This document shows positions 1 to 8,254 of a DNA stretch of 64,000 nt, piece by piece. Position 1 is the stretch's first letter. Each line of letters starts with the position of its first letter. Position numbers and translations under genes: made by a program. The notes under the pieces were generated by a model. That model made no database searches. It was not told the origin of the DNA and saw nothing but the letters and a program-made list of their open reading frames with translations. Source of the stretch: Streptomyces sp. NBC_00557 (lineage in GTDB: Bacteria; Actinomycetota; Actinomycetes; Streptomycetales; Streptomycetaceae); assembly GCF_036345995.1 (NCBI RefSeq), contig NZ_CP107796.1, positions 8,122,001 through 8,186,000 of the forward strand. The letters run 5' to 3'.

Positions 1-34
1 CGGCGAACGGATGCTGCCTGGACCTGGGGTGGGG

Positions 35-492
35 TCAGTGCTGCGGGTTGCCCCCACCTCCGGTCCACTTGCGCTTGTCGCTGGAGATGACTTCCAGTGG
101 GTCGCCGACGGGGCGGTCGGGCAGGGCGCGGGCGACGTCGGCCAGGGCCATGCTGCCGACCAGGCGGTGGCCGTCGATGACGGGCAGGCGGCGCACCTTG
201 GAGGAGGCCATGGTGCGCAGGATCTCCTCGGTGTCGTCGTCCGCGCCGACGGTGACGGCCTCGCCCTGAGCGAGGTCTCCCGCCTTGACCTGAGCCGGGT
301 CCTTACCGGTGCCGAGGACCTTGACGACGATGCCCCGGTCGGTGAGCACGCCCGCTGAGGCCGTCGTCGGTGCCGCAGATGGGCAGCGCGCCGACGTCGA
401 GTTCGGTCATCTTCCGGGCCGCGTCCAGGACGGTGTCCTGTGGCGACCACGCACTCCGCGCCCTCGGTCATGATCCCCCGGGCCGTGGTCAT
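35..492 (-). pseudogene. Frameshifted CBS-domain protein
   Basis: A two-CBS-domain protein of the stand-alone actinobacterial type, about 140 residues when intact, read leftwards from an ATG at 490-492. Reading all three frames gives a continuous CBS sequence: the first part begins MTTARGIMTEGAE, the middle DTVLDAARKMTELDVGALPI, and the last part, from GVLTDRGIVVKVLG, is open down to 35. The pieces lie in different frames, with one shift near 435 and another near 352. CBS pairs usually bind adenosyl nucleotides, and in this family they are thought to be stress or dormancy proteins. The next gene upstream on this strand is a similarly broken TrkA-C protein. The gene is dead unless both shifts are sequencing errors. 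Confidence 0.75.
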
Positions 493-576
493 GAACGCCC
501 CTGAGATGCGTTGGTTGTTGCGATGCGTCGGATAACCCGAGGCCGAGACGGCGAAACCCGCCGGAGGCGATCGTGC

Positions 577-1160
577 TTATTGCGGTGAGTCACGACACGC
601 TTGCTCTTCGAGCGTGCGGCTGAAGCGGGCGCGGGCCTGGGCCCGGGACGCTTCCCCGGCACCGCCACCGCGGCGGTCGTCGACGTCGTCGAGAACATCA
701 CGTGGCCCGTACAGCACGGCGGTGTCCCCGGGGCGCAGGCACGTGGCCGGCCCGGGGGCGCCGATCCAGTGGCCGGTGCGGCGGTGGATGCCGAGGACGA
801 GGACGCCTTCGCCGGGCAGGTCCATCTCGCGCAGGGCCCGGTCGGCGATCCAGTCGCCTTCACGAATGTGGATCTCGCCGACCATCCAGTGGTCGGACAG
901 GTGCAGCAGGCCGGCGTAGTCGCGGGCTTCGAGGCCGGTGACGCGGGTCAGCAGGCGCTGCAGCACACAGGAGAGCCACCGGTCGGCGACCGGGGTGCTC
1001 AGTATTGCGAGCAGCACGGCCATGCCGCCGGCGACGACGGCGACGCGCTCCGGTTCGGCGCCACGGCTGCGCAGGCCGCTGAAGGACAGCAGCGGGGGGT
1101 GACGACGGAGGCGGTGCCGGCGCTGCCGAGCAGCATGAGGATCACGGCACGCACCTGCAC
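577..1160 (-). pseudogene. TrkA-C (RCK-C) domain membrane protein, one frameshift
   Basis: The C-terminal 148 residues are open from 1023 to 577. They contain a TrkA-C/RCK-C fold segment (core motif GLEARDYAGLLHLSD, then a GDTAVLYG hairpin). The N-terminal hydrophobic helix (VQVRAVILMLLGSAGTASVV) lies in another frame, starting around a GTG at 1160. The frame change falls on a G-run at about 1091-1097, where one base fewer or two more would restore a protein of about 190 residues. Family members are small membrane proteins with two N-terminal helices and a ligand-binding RCK-C domain; their function is largely unknown. A homopolymer sequencing error is possible, so the gene may be alive. Confidence 0.65.
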
Positions 1161-1235
1161 CCCGGATAGGCCACGTGAGCCGATCACACCGACCGGGGTC
1201 GGGTCTGCCGTTCTATCTCCAACCTGTGTTGTTCC

Positions 1236-1248
1236 TAGAATGGCCGGG
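1236..1248 (+). promoter_or_regulatory. Candidate -10 element for a leaderless transcript
   Basis: TAGAAT at 1236-1241 lies six bases before the GTG start at 1248 and no Shine-Dalgarno sequence is visible, so transcription probably starts at or next to the start codon. No good -35 is visible. Inference from spacing only. Confidence 0.35.
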
Positions 1249-1928
1249 TGGAGGACATTGACGCGATCGCGGCGTTGCAGGATCCGGTGCGACGTCGCCT
1301 GTACGAGTACGTGGCGGCGCAGGGCCGCGAGGTCGGGCGCAACGAGGCCGCAGAGGCGGCCGGGGTTACGCGCACGCTCGCTGCGCACCATCTGGACAGG
1401 CTGGCCGAGGTCGGGCTGCTGGAGAGCGGCAGCCGCCGTCTGTCGGGCCGCTCGGGGCCGGGGGCGGGCCGCCCTGCCAAGGTGTACACGCGGGCTCGGG
1501 CGGAGCGGTCGGTGTCGCTGCCCGCCCGCGACTACCGCACTGCCGCCGAGCTGCTCGCCGAGGCGGCCGAGCAGGCCGGGCTGGATGCCGGGCTGTGTGC
1601 GGCGGCGCGCCGCCGGGGTGAGGTCCTGCGTGGGTCGGCGGCGCCCTGCGGCGGTCTTGAAGAGGCCATGGAGATGCTGGCCGCCCGCGGCTACGAACCA
1701 CGCCTGGAAGCCGCCGAAGGGGTGCCGGGGGCGGCCGCGAGTGTCGTGCGTATGCGGAACTGCCCCTTCCATGCCGTCGCGGAGCGCTTCCCGCCGTTGG
1801 TCTGCGGCATGAATCTCGCGCTGCTGGAGGGGCTGTTCGGCACGGACGGTCCCGTCCGCGCCCGCATGGACCCCCGGCCGGGGCAGTGCTGCGTGGTGGT
1901 CGAGAGTTCTAAAAACAACATTGATTGA
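1248..1928 (+). CDS. SufR-like winged-helix transcriptional regulator
   Basis: A 226-residue ArsR/MarR-fold DNA-binding protein. The first 80 residues form a winged helix (ALQDPVRRRLYEYVAAQG, then EAAGVTRTLAAHHLDRLAE as recognition helix, then a wing rich in Gly and Arg). The C-terminal half carries cysteines in the pattern of SufR-type iron-sulfur regulators: C in SSAAPC, NCPFHAVAERFPPLVCGM near residue 185, and QCC near residue 216. In SufR such cysteines hold an Fe-S cluster that sets repressor activity. No suf genes are present here; the downstream partner is a DUF3291 gene 32 bases away, so regulation of that gene or of itself is likely. The GTG start was chosen because the HTH begins at once after it. 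The tail SSKNNID is unusually AT-rich. Confidence 0.75.
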   Translation: MEDIDAIAALQDPVRRRLYEYVAAQGREVGRNEAAEAAGVTRTLAAHHLDRLAEVGLLESGSRRLSGRSGPGAGRPAKVYTRARAERSVSLPARDYRTAAELLAEAAEQAGLDAGLCAAARRRGEVLRGSAAPCGGLEEAMEMLAARGYEPRLEAAEGVPGAAASVVRMRNCPFHAVAERFPPLVCGMNLALLEGLFGTDGPVRARMDPRPGQCCVVVESSKNNID

Positions 1929-1960
1929 CATAGAAATGGGGGCCATGCTGGGATGAGGCC

Positions 1961-2473
1961 ATGACCACATCCGTGCATGCCGCCCACCTCGCCCACCTCA
2001 ACGTCGCCACGCTCCGATACCCCCTTGACGACCCGCGCATGGCGCCGTTCGTCGAGATGCTCGACCCGGTCAACGCCTCCGCCGACGCCGCGCCCGGTTT
2101 CGTGTGGCGGCTCGTGGAGGAGGGGGCGGCCGATGCCACCGGCCTGCGCCCGGCGGGCGACGACGTCATCGTGACCCTGTCGGTGTGGGAGACCCAGGAA
2201 GCCCTGTGGGACTTCACCTACCGCAGCGGGCACCTGGAGGCCATGCAGCGGCGCCGCGAATGGTTCGAACGGCACGTCGAGGCGCACCTGGTGCTCTGGT
2301 GGGTCCCCGTCGGCCACATCCCGACCATCGAGGAGGCCCTGGAGCGGCTGGCGTACCTGCGGGCGCACGGGCCGTCCCCCCGCGCGTTCACCTTCACCTC
2401 CTCCTACACCGCAGCCGAGGCCGTCCAGCACCTTCAGGCCGCGCCGCCGACGCAGGCTGAAGCAATCAACTGA
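1961..2473 (+). CDS. DUF3291 family protein
   Basis: A 170-residue cytosolic protein matching the DUF3291 family, an alpha-beta fold related to dimeric monooxygenase-like barrels. Diagnostic stretches are LAHLNVATLRYPLDDPRMA at the start, DVIVTLSVWETQEALWDFTYRS in the middle, and the HLVLWWVPVGHIPTIEEALE segment. Its biochemical role is unknown. The ATG at 1961 has a purine-rich GGGATGAG upstream. It follows the SufR-like regulator in the same direction and ends 22 bases before a strong terminator hairpin, so the two genes probably form a two-gene unit. Confidence 0.8.
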   Translation: MTTSVHAAHLAHLNVATLRYPLDDPRMAPFVEMLDPVNASADAAPGFVWRLVEEGAADATGLRPAGDDVIVTLSVWETQEALWDFTYRSGHLEAMQRRREWFERHVEAHLVLWWVPVGHIPTIEEALERLAYLRAHGPSPRAFTFTSSYTAAEAVQHLQAAPPTQAEAIN

Positions 2474-2495
2474 TCCACAGGCCTTGACGATTGCT

Positions 2496-2525
2496 CACTC
2501 AGAGGCCCCGCGAGGCCTCTGAGTG
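2496..2525. terminator. Perfect 12-bp hairpin terminator
   Basis: CACTCAGAGGCC and its exact complement GGCCTCTGAGTG flank a six-base loop. The hairpin lies 22 bases after the DUF3291 stop. No U-tract follows, as is usual in high-GC actinomycetes. Confidence 0.75.
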
Positions 2526-2666
2526 ACAACCAGTCGGGGCGGCGTGAGTATGAGCGTCAGGAGCAGCACCAGGTCGTGCCCGGACGGAAGGCCGGCAGCT
2601 GTTCCTCGCTCTTTGCCCGGCTGAGGCGAAGGCCCGGTTGTCAGTGGTGGCTGTCAGGCTGAACGG

Positions 2667-2939
2667 ATGGACCGTGAAGAGGAGCAGCTGTTGCGCGGCC
2701 GGGTCTACGGCGCCGACCACGACGCCCCGGGCCCGCGGCCCGGCCGGCGCTACACCGAACTGGTCGGCGGCCCGCTGGACGGCCTGTTGCTCGACATCAC
2801 CGGCCTCACTCGGGAGGAGGCCGGCACTGGTGTCGTGCTGGCCACCGAGCTGGGGCAGTTCGGTGCCGGCGGGAAGGCCATATATAACCCGCGCACCGGT
2901 GATGCGGACCATTTCGACTGGACCGGCGACACGCCCTGA
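2667..2939 (+). CDS. Small conserved-type hypothetical protein
   Basis: A 90-residue acidic, soluble protein starting at an ATG. The readable features are a charged N-terminus (MDREEEQLLRGRVYGADHD), a GGPLDGLLLDITGLTREEA segment and a C-terminal YNPRTGDADHFDWTGDTP strand-turn motif. I recognise no domain. Codon use is normal for the region. It stands alone after the terminator at 2525, and convergent relics follow. Confidence 0.5.
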   Translation: MDREEEQLLRGRVYGADHDAPGPRPGRRYTELVGGPLDGLLLDITGLTREEAGTGVVLATELGQFGAGGKAIYNPRTGDADHFDWTGDTP

Positions 2940-3022
2940 CCGGCTGCGCGCATGACGTCGGACACCGGCTGGCAGCTGGGCGCCGAACAGGGGGCAGCCG
3001 GGCCAGGCCGGGCGAGGTGCTG

Positions 3023-3427
3023 TCAGCTCTCCTCGCGCTTGTGCAGGGCGGTGGTCCAGTCGGTGGCGATTGCCTTCTGTGCTGCGGCGAGTGTGAGCTT
3101 GCCCGTGCAGACCGCGGTGTGCAGTTGTGCTTCGACGGGGTCTTTCTTGTTGTTGACGCCGCCGTGGGTCCGATGGCCGGGGTCGGGTTCGTCCACCCAG
3201 AGGGTGCCGGAATCGTTGGGGTCGCCGCCCGACTCCAGGCTGACGAGGTGGTCGTGCTCGGCACCGCCGAGCCGGCCGGTGTGGCCCTACGCTGCGGCGT
3301 TCAGTCGCTTCTCCCGGTGCGTGATGGAGGCCACCGGCCGGATCTTCATGTGGATGTCGTGGTAGTGCCGGTCGAATGCCGCGGGGACGGCGGGTGTCTC
3401 GTACCGGAGGACGAAACGGGCGGTCAT
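3023..3427 (-). pseudogene. Chimera: EthD-family N-terminus joined to an HNH-nuclease-like tail, with internal stop
   Basis: Reading leftwards from the ATG at 3427, the first 25 or so residues (MTARFVLRYETPAVPAAFDR, then HYHDIH) are the start of an EthD-type ferredoxin-fold protein. From about 3350 the same frame continues as a different family: RPVASITHREKRLNAAA, a TAG at 3287-3289, then GGAEHDHLVSLESGGDPND and a tail ending near TLAAAQKAIATDWTTAL. That tail matches small streptomycete HNH-nuclease-like secreted proteins with the EHDHL histidine motif. The TAG sits where a Tyr is expected. The start overlaps the stop of the dihydrofolate-reductase-family gene by four bases. This is a recombination scar that later acquired a nonsense mutation. 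Confidence 0.65.
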
Positions 3428-3990
3428 CGGGCGGCCCTCCGCCGGTAACGGGTGAGGACGGCGGCACCGCTCTGCTCGGCGGCCAGGCACTCCAGCTCGG
3501 CGTGGGGGCCGGCGTCCGGGAAGAGCCGCCGGCCGGTGCCGAGGATGGTGGGGAAGGTCAGCAGCCGGTACTCGTCGACCAGGTCCGCGGCCATCAGCCG
3601 GTCCACGACGCTCAGGCTCCCGGTGACGACCACGTCCCGCCGCTCGCGCTTGACGGCGTCGACCGGATCGCCCTCAAGCAACTGGGAGTTGGCCCACACC
3701 GACATCTCGGCGAGGGTCAGGGTGCGGGAGGCCACCAGCTTCGGGACGGCGTTCATCCGCGCGGCGAACGAATCGTCGCGGCCCGGCCAGAGCCGCGAGA
3801 ACAGCTGCCAGGTGGCACGTCCGAGCAGCAGCACGCCCTCGTCCAGGGTGCGGCCGAGCCGGAACTTGTCCCCGGCGACCGCCTGCGGGCCGTGCCGGAA
3901 TGCCCAGCCGCCCCACGGCGTGCCGGCGGATCCGTCCGGGTCGGACACGATCCCGTCCAGGGTGACGAACTCGATGACGATGACGCTCAT
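3424..3990 (-). CDS. Dihydrofolate reductase family protein (RibD C-terminal fold)
   Basis: A 188-residue cytosolic protein with the DHFR/RibD-C fold: MSVIVIEFVTLDGIVSDPDG at the start, GRATWQLFSRLWPG (pyrophosphate-loop region), SRTLTLAEMSVWANSQLL, and DEYRLLTFPTILGTGRRLF (the conserved P-x-x-L-G-x-G-x-x-L-F end motif). Such proteins bind NADPH, but the substrate is usually unknown. The ATG at 3990 was chosen because it follows AGGGAATCCC; the open frame runs 15 codons further without a better site. It lies 54 bases after the ECF sigma gene and overlaps the following EthD start as ATGA, so the three form an operon. Confidence 0.85.
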   Translation of the reverse strand: MSVIVIEFVTLDGIVSDPDGSAGTPWGGWAFRHGPQAVAGDKFRLGRTLDEGVLLLGRATWQLFSRLWPGRDDSFAARMNAVPKLVASRTLTLAEMSVWANSQLLEGDPVDAVKRERRDVVVTGSLSVVDRLMAADLVDEYRLLTFPTILGTGRRLFPDAGPHAELECLAAEQSGAAVLTRYRRRAAR

Positions 3991-4044
3991 GGGATTCCCT
4001 TCGGTTCGGTGCTCACCGGTACCTACCGGCCGCACCGCCCCGAC

Positions 4045-4983
4045 TCATCGCTCCCGGCGGAACTCGTCCGCGGGAATTTCGCCCGGCAGCTCGAAGGCGT
4101 CGAAGACGCGCGGGTCGGCGAACACCACGTTGTGCGTGATGCGGCCGTCGATGACGGTGAACACCTGCAGGGTGTGCAGTCGGCAGCCGCCGCCGGGCTC
4201 CGGCGCGTACGCGGCAAGCGCGGGCTGACCGCCCGCGGTGAGCTCCCGCATGCTCCAGCCCGCGCCTCGCATCCGGAACACCCGCTGCAGGAACCGGCCG
4301 TAGTCCCGGCTGCCTCGGTACCACAGCGGCACCGGGGGCATCTCCAGCACCGCGTCTTCGGCCAGCAGCCGCACCAGCGCGGGTACATCCGCTGCCTCGA
4401 ACGCCTGCATGTACCGCTGGACGACCGTCCGTACCTCGGGATCGTCCGGTTCGCTGACCGCACCGGCATCGCCCACGCCGGCGAGGGCGGAACGGGCGCG
4501 CTGCAACGCGCTGTTGACTGCCGCGACCGTGGTCCCCAACTGCTCGGCGACCTCGGCGGCGGTGAACGCCAGCACCTCGCGCAGCACCAGCACCGCCCGC
4601 TGCCGCGCCGGCAGGACCTGCACCGCCGCCACCCACGCGAGCCGCAGATCGGCCCTGACGTCCACATCGAAGCGTGCGTCGGGGAACGGCTCCAGCCAGG
4701 GCACATCGAGCGCCGGCACCAGCGGCGCCTCGGGATCGTCGCTCGCCACCCCCAGCCCGGACGGCAGCGGGCGCCGCCCGCGCCCCTCCAGCGCGGTCAG
4801 GCACACATTGGTGGCGATCCGGTACAGCCAGGTCCGCACCGACGCGCGCGCCGGGTCGTACCGGTCACGGGCCTTCCAGGCACGCAGCAGCGTCTCCTGG
4901 ACCAGATCGTCGGCCTCGTGCACCGAACCCAGCATCCGGTAGCAGAACGCGACCAACTCACCCCGGTACGGTTCGAAGTCCAC
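4045..4983 (-). CDS. ECF RNA polymerase sigma factor, SigG type with SnoaL-like C-terminus
   Basis: An extracytoplasmic-function sigma factor of about 312 residues. Region 2 is FEPYRGELVAFCYRMLGSVH followed by DLVQETLLRAWKARDRYD; region 4 is LPARQRAVLVLREVLAFTA and QLGTTVAAVNSALQRARSAL. The linker carries WLEPFPDARFD, typical of the SigG/ECF56 group, and the last 110 residues are a SnoaL-like domain (TVVQRYMQAFEAADVPALVR to the VIDGRITHNVVF strand). In such groups the extra domain is thought to replace a separate anti-sigma factor. No anti-sigma gene is adjacent. The GTG at 4983 fits family starts; a GTG six codons upstream is possible. It heads the operon with the DHFR-family gene. Confidence 0.85.
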   Translation of the reverse strand: MDFEPYRGELVAFCYRMLGSVHEADDLVQETLLRAWKARDRYDPARASVRTWLYRIATNVCLTALEGRGRRPLPSGLGVASDDPEAPLVPALDVPWLEPFPDARFDVDVRADLRLAWVAAVQVLPARQRAVLVLREVLAFTAAEVAEQLGTTVAAVNSALQRARSALAGVGDAGAVSEPDDPEVRTVVQRYMQAFEAADVPALVRLLAEDAVLEMPPVPLWYRGSRDYGRFLQRVFRMRGAGWSMRELTAGGQPALAAYAPEPGGGCRLHTLQVFTVIDGRITHNVVFADPRVFDAFELPGEIPADEFRRER

Positions 4984-5327
4984 GCGGTCATCATGCTGCA
5001 CCGGACTTTTCGCCCCCCGGAGCGGGGCGGGCGTTCGCCTCTTCGTGGCCGCCTCGGGCCGCACCTGGCGACAGTTGCCGCCGGTCTTCGGTCCTGCCCG
5101 GCCCGCCGACTACCGGCGCTTCGCCCAGTGGAGCCGGCACTGAATCCGACCGGCCGAGGCAAGAGTGGATAGCTCAGAATTCGAACGGCAGGGTTTGAGC
5201 GGTGAGAACGGAGGGTCGGCGGCTGACGGCCGGCCTCGCTCTTGCGGATTGCCCGATGGAGCCGTGGTGGTGGTGCGACATGAAGCCGGTTAAAGGTGCC
5301 CGTGACCTCTTGGTGGTATGGGACCGG

Positions 5328-6053
5328 TCACTCCGTCACAGGCAAGCACTCGGCGAGCAGGGCGACAATGTCGCGCCAGGCCCGCTGTGCGTGCCGTGGG
5401 TGGTGACCGACGCCGGGCAGCACGATGTGGTCGACTGGTGGGTGGTGGAAGGCGTGCAGGGCTCCGCCGTAGACCACGAGGCGCCAGTCGACGCCCGCGG
5501 CCTGCATCTCGGCGGTGAACGCGTCGCGTTGCGCGGGCGGCATGATCGGGTCTTCCGACCCGACCCCGGCCCACACCGGGCAGCGAATGCGCGCCGCCTC
5601 GCCCGGTCGGCCTGTGGTCAGTGCGTTGACTGTCCCGATCGCGCGTAGGCTGACGCCGTGGCGCCCGAGTTCCAGCACGATTGCGCCGCCGGTGCCGTAG
5701 CCGACGCCGGCGATCCGGTCGGGGTCGGCCCGCGGTTCGGCGCGCAACACGTCGAGCGCCGCATGGCCGATGCCGCGCATCCGGTCGGGGTCGGCGAGCA
5801 GTGGCATGCAACGGGCCAGCATCTCCTCGGGGTCGCCCAGATAGCGCCCGCCGTGGAGGTCGAAGGCCAGCGCCACGTATCCCAGCTCGGCGAGCGCATC
5901 GGCCCGGCGGCGCTCGACATCGCTGAGCCCCGTCCCCTCGGGCCCGATCAGGACCGCGGGCCGGCGGTCGACACCGGCGGGGAGCGCGAGGTGCCCGATC
6001 ATCGTGAGGCCGTCGGCCGGGTACTCGACCGTACGCGTGGTAATCGTCACCAT
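5328..6053 (-). CDS. Dienelactone-hydrolase-family protein lacking the nucleophile cysteine
   Basis: A 241-residue alpha/beta hydrolase of the dienelactone hydrolase family. Family landmarks are YPADGLTMIGHLALPAGVD, the ALAFDLHGGRYLGDPEEM strand, and the acid and base of the triad, seen as GSEDPIMPPAQ (Asp) and YGGALHAFHHP (His). The nucleophile elbow, normally G-Y-C-F-G-G, reads GVGYGTGG here, so the catalytic Cys is Gly. The codon is clearly GGC, so this is not a frame artefact. The protein could be a non-enzymatic binder, a recently inactivated enzyme, or use another residue. The ATG at 6053 starts directly at the first strand. Stands alone; a transposase tail lies upstream. Confidence 0.8.
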   Translation of the reverse strand: MVTITTRTVEYPADGLTMIGHLALPAGVDRRPAVLIGPEGTGLSDVERRRADALAELGYVALAFDLHGGRYLGDPEEMLARCMPLLADPDRMRGIGHAALDVLRAEPRADPDRIAGVGYGTGGAIVLELGRHGVSLRAIGTVNALTTGRPGEAARIRCPVWAGVGSEDPIMPPAQRDAFTAEMQAAGVDWRLVVYGGALHAFHHPPVDHIVLPGVGHHPRHAQRAWRDIVALLAECLPVTE

Positions 6054-6311
6054 GAGAGTGGACTGTAGTGACCGTCGAGTCCGGCCGGGCGGGCGTTCTG
6101 CCGCTGGCAGAACAGCCCGGGTGCACTTCTGAAATGCGGCGATGGTTCACGAATCCGTGTCCGTGCTGCCGGCCAGCGGCTACTGACCTTCGCGGCAGGT
6201 TCCTGGAGTATTCCGGTGCCACCCCCTTGGCGGGACTGCTGACCGTCAGTGCCGAGACGATCAGTAGCGTTGAGCCTCGCGAGGTGCCGGCTGTCCGCGT
6301 CTGCGGGAGCT

Positions 6312-6540
6312 TCAGCGAGTGATGCGCCTGGTCACAAGGGTGATCGCGGCCCAGGTGATGAGCGCTTGCGAGTGCTGGATGAGCCGTTTGTAGTCGCGCG
6401 CGCCGGCGGGCGTGCATGACCCAGGCGTGTGAGCGTTCGACGACCCAGCGCCGGGGCAGAACGACGAACCCGACGGCATCCTTCGGGCGGCTGACGGTCT
6501 TGATCGTCAGGTTGAAGCCGCTCGTGCGCGGGACCCCTCC
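6312..6540 (-). pseudogene. 3' tail of an IS5-family transposase
   Basis: Only the last 75 or so codons remain. The first part, reading TIKTVSRPKDAVGFVVLPRR then WVVERSHAWVM, contains the final catalytic Glu of the DDE triad. A frameshift near 6410 moves the rest (RDYKRLIQHSQALITWAAIT) to another frame, ending at the TGA at 6312-6314. No matching 5' part or inverted repeat is nearby. Dead remnant. Confidence 0.75.
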
Positions 6541-6626
6541 CATCCGTTCCCGCTGAGGGGCCGCGGCGCCCACGGCCAGCCAAGCTTCATGCCGGGCGGG
6601 GCGGCGGGCAGAGAACCCGAGGCGTG

Positions 6627-7799
6627 TCAGCGGCTGGTCGCCGTCTCCTGTTCCGGCCACCGCTTTCCGCCCTCTTCCCACTGCCTCAGGTCGGAGCCCG
6701 ACAAAGGCACCGGTTCCAGCTGGGCGTGCTGCTGATCGGCGAAGTACCCCGTCAGCTCACGTGGCCGGTAGCTGCTGTCGGTGTCGTAACGCGTCTTGGC
6801 CGGTATCGCCACGCGCTCGTTTGCGCCACGCCCCGCGCATCCGATGGGCCGGTGCAGCGGTTTGGCCAGTCGCCACAGGGCGGTGCGCGAGTCGTGCAGC
6901 GTGCCCAGGGCGTTCGGCCGCACACGGAAGTCGATGCACTCGTCCGGCTTCATCTCACGCGGCCCGGACTCGCTGAGCACCTCCATGTCGAACTCCAGAC
7001 CGCATCTGCCGGCCTGCTCCACTATCCACAGCAGGGCGAGGTCCGACAGCCCCGTCTGCTTGTAGCCGCCGCCGACGTCGCAATGCACCCCGGAGAACCA
7101 CACCTGCTTCAGCTCCTGGCTCCGCTCGTCGACGCCCGGCTGCCGGTGCCACAGCGTCGGTGTGAACGCCGAGCGCTGTTCGTCGATGGCCAGCGCCTGG
7201 AAGGCTGCCTTGACCCAGCTGCTCAGCTCGGTGTCATGGAACCCCCACCGGCGGTTGAACCGGTTCACGACCGGCTGCAGCCAGCGTGCGTCCGGAACCG
7301 GGACACCCAGGGCACCTACCGTGTCCCACACCCCGATGAAGCGGATTTCCGTCTCGTGCGCATACGAGCGGCGGAACAGCGTGGAGGCCACACCGCTCGG
7401 CTTCTCGAGCCGGTCGCGGTAGAGGGTCCACGCCTCCTGGAGCCGGTCGGTGTGTTCCCGGCGCACGATGCCGCAGTTGCGCACCAGACCCGCCAGGCTG
7501 CGCGCGGTGAACGCCCCCCGGCTGAAGCCGAACAGGAAAAGCTCGTCGTCGGGTTCGTACGTCTCGACGAGGAAGCGGTAGGCGTCAAGCACGTTCCTGG
7601 AAAGGCCCACACCGAACGCGCCGCCGCGCAGGCGCTCCCACCGGGAGGTGCCGACGCCGCTGTGGTAGTAGACGCGCTGGTCCTTCCCGGCAATGGGACC
7701 CGGGTGTACGGACAAGGCCACTTTGGTGACGTTGGTCTTGCACGGCTGGTCGGCGAAATTCCATGTTCCGTCGCAGCAGACGACCAGACGCTTGGTCAT
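6627..7799 (-). CDS. DUF2235 alpha/beta hydrolase (Tle1-like fold)
   Basis: A 390-residue cytosolic-type protein of the DUF2235 family, which includes the Tle1 phospholipase effectors. The start KRLVVCCDGTWNFADQPCKT is the family signature, and the nucleophile elbow GFSRGAF (residues 91-97) carries the catalytic Ser. The downstream IGVWDTVGALGVPVPD and HCDVGGGYK motifs hold likely Asp and His partners. The ATG at 7799 follows AGGAGGG at the right distance; an in-frame ATG two codons upstream overlaps that ribosome site. It overlaps the stop of the TPR gene by four bases (ATGA), so translation is coupled. No signal peptide or secretion genes are nearby, so an effector role is not supported; a lipid or ester hydrolase is the safe reading. 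Confidence 0.85.
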   Translation of the reverse strand: MTKRLVVCCDGTWNFADQPCKTNVTKVALSVHPGPIAGKDQRVYYHSGVGTSRWERLRGGAFGVGLSRNVLDAYRFLVETYEPDDELFLFGFSRGAFTARSLAGLVRNCGIVRREHTDRLQEAWTLYRDRLEKPSGVASTLFRRSYAHETEIRFIGVWDTVGALGVPVPDARWLQPVVNRFNRRWGFHDTELSSWVKAAFQALAIDEQRSAFTPTLWHRQPGVDERSQELKQVWFSGVHCDVGGGYKQTGLSDLALLWIVEQAGRCGLEFDMEVLSESGPREMKPDECIDFRVRPNALGTLHDSRTALWRLAKPLHRPIGCAGRGANERVAIPAKTRYDTDSSYRPRELTGYFADQQHAQLEPVPLSGSDLRQWEEGGKRWPEQETATSR

Positions 7800-8245
7800 G
7801 ACCATCCCTCCTGGCATGTGAGGTCCGCGTTGTTGTCTCTCGCCCAGGGGCCGCCCTGGGTGACACCCCGGGGTGCGCCGGCCGGCAGCCACTGATCGAG
7901 CGGACGCGCGATGAGGGTGTACCGGCGACGGCGCGACAGACCGTGGCAGGCCAGCGGCCCTGGCGGGTGGGGGTGCTTGGGCAGCAGGTCCATGTGGTGC
8001 CTGGCTTGTGCGGCAGCGGGACTGCGGGGGAAGCGGTCGAGGACTTGCTGCCAGACGTCGCGGGCGCGGTCGATGTCGTTGCGCCGGCGCCAGAAGTGAC
8101 GGGATCGGGCTTCCAGTGCGCAGGCGAGATGCGCCCCTTCCCGAGCGTGACCGCCAGAGTGCTCGACCGCTCTCTCCAGCAGCTCTACGGCTTCGCGGAT
8201 GCGGCCCTCGCGGTAGGCGACCCACCCGTGGGATTCTTCGCACAC
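7796..8245 (-). CDS. Short TPR-like protein, possibly 5'-truncated
   Basis: 149 codons from a GTG. The first 85 residues form paired helices of tetratricopeptide type: GRIREAVELLERAVEHSGG, then GAHLACALEARSRHFW, then DIDRARDVWQQVLDRFPRSP. The rest is proline- and arginine-rich without recognisable structure. TPR proteins normally have more repeats; the abrupt start, just after a truncated 16-codon ORF, suggests the front is missing. It ends inside the start of the DUF2235 gene, so it may now serve mainly to couple that gene's translation. Confidence 0.5.
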   Translation of the reverse strand: MCEESHGWVAYREGRIREAVELLERAVEHSGGHAREGAHLACALEARSRHFWRRRNDIDRARDVWQQVLDRFPRSPAAAQARHHMDLLPKHPHPPGPLACHGLSRRRRYTLIARPLDQWLPAGAPRGVTQGGPWARDNNADLTCQEGWS

Positions 8246-8254
8246 CGCACCCCG

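Noticed and set aside
6627..7799. DUF2235 protein as a type VI secretion effector
   Set aside because: Fold family overlaps with Tle1, but no secretion, VgrG or immunity genes are present and the host is Gram-positive.
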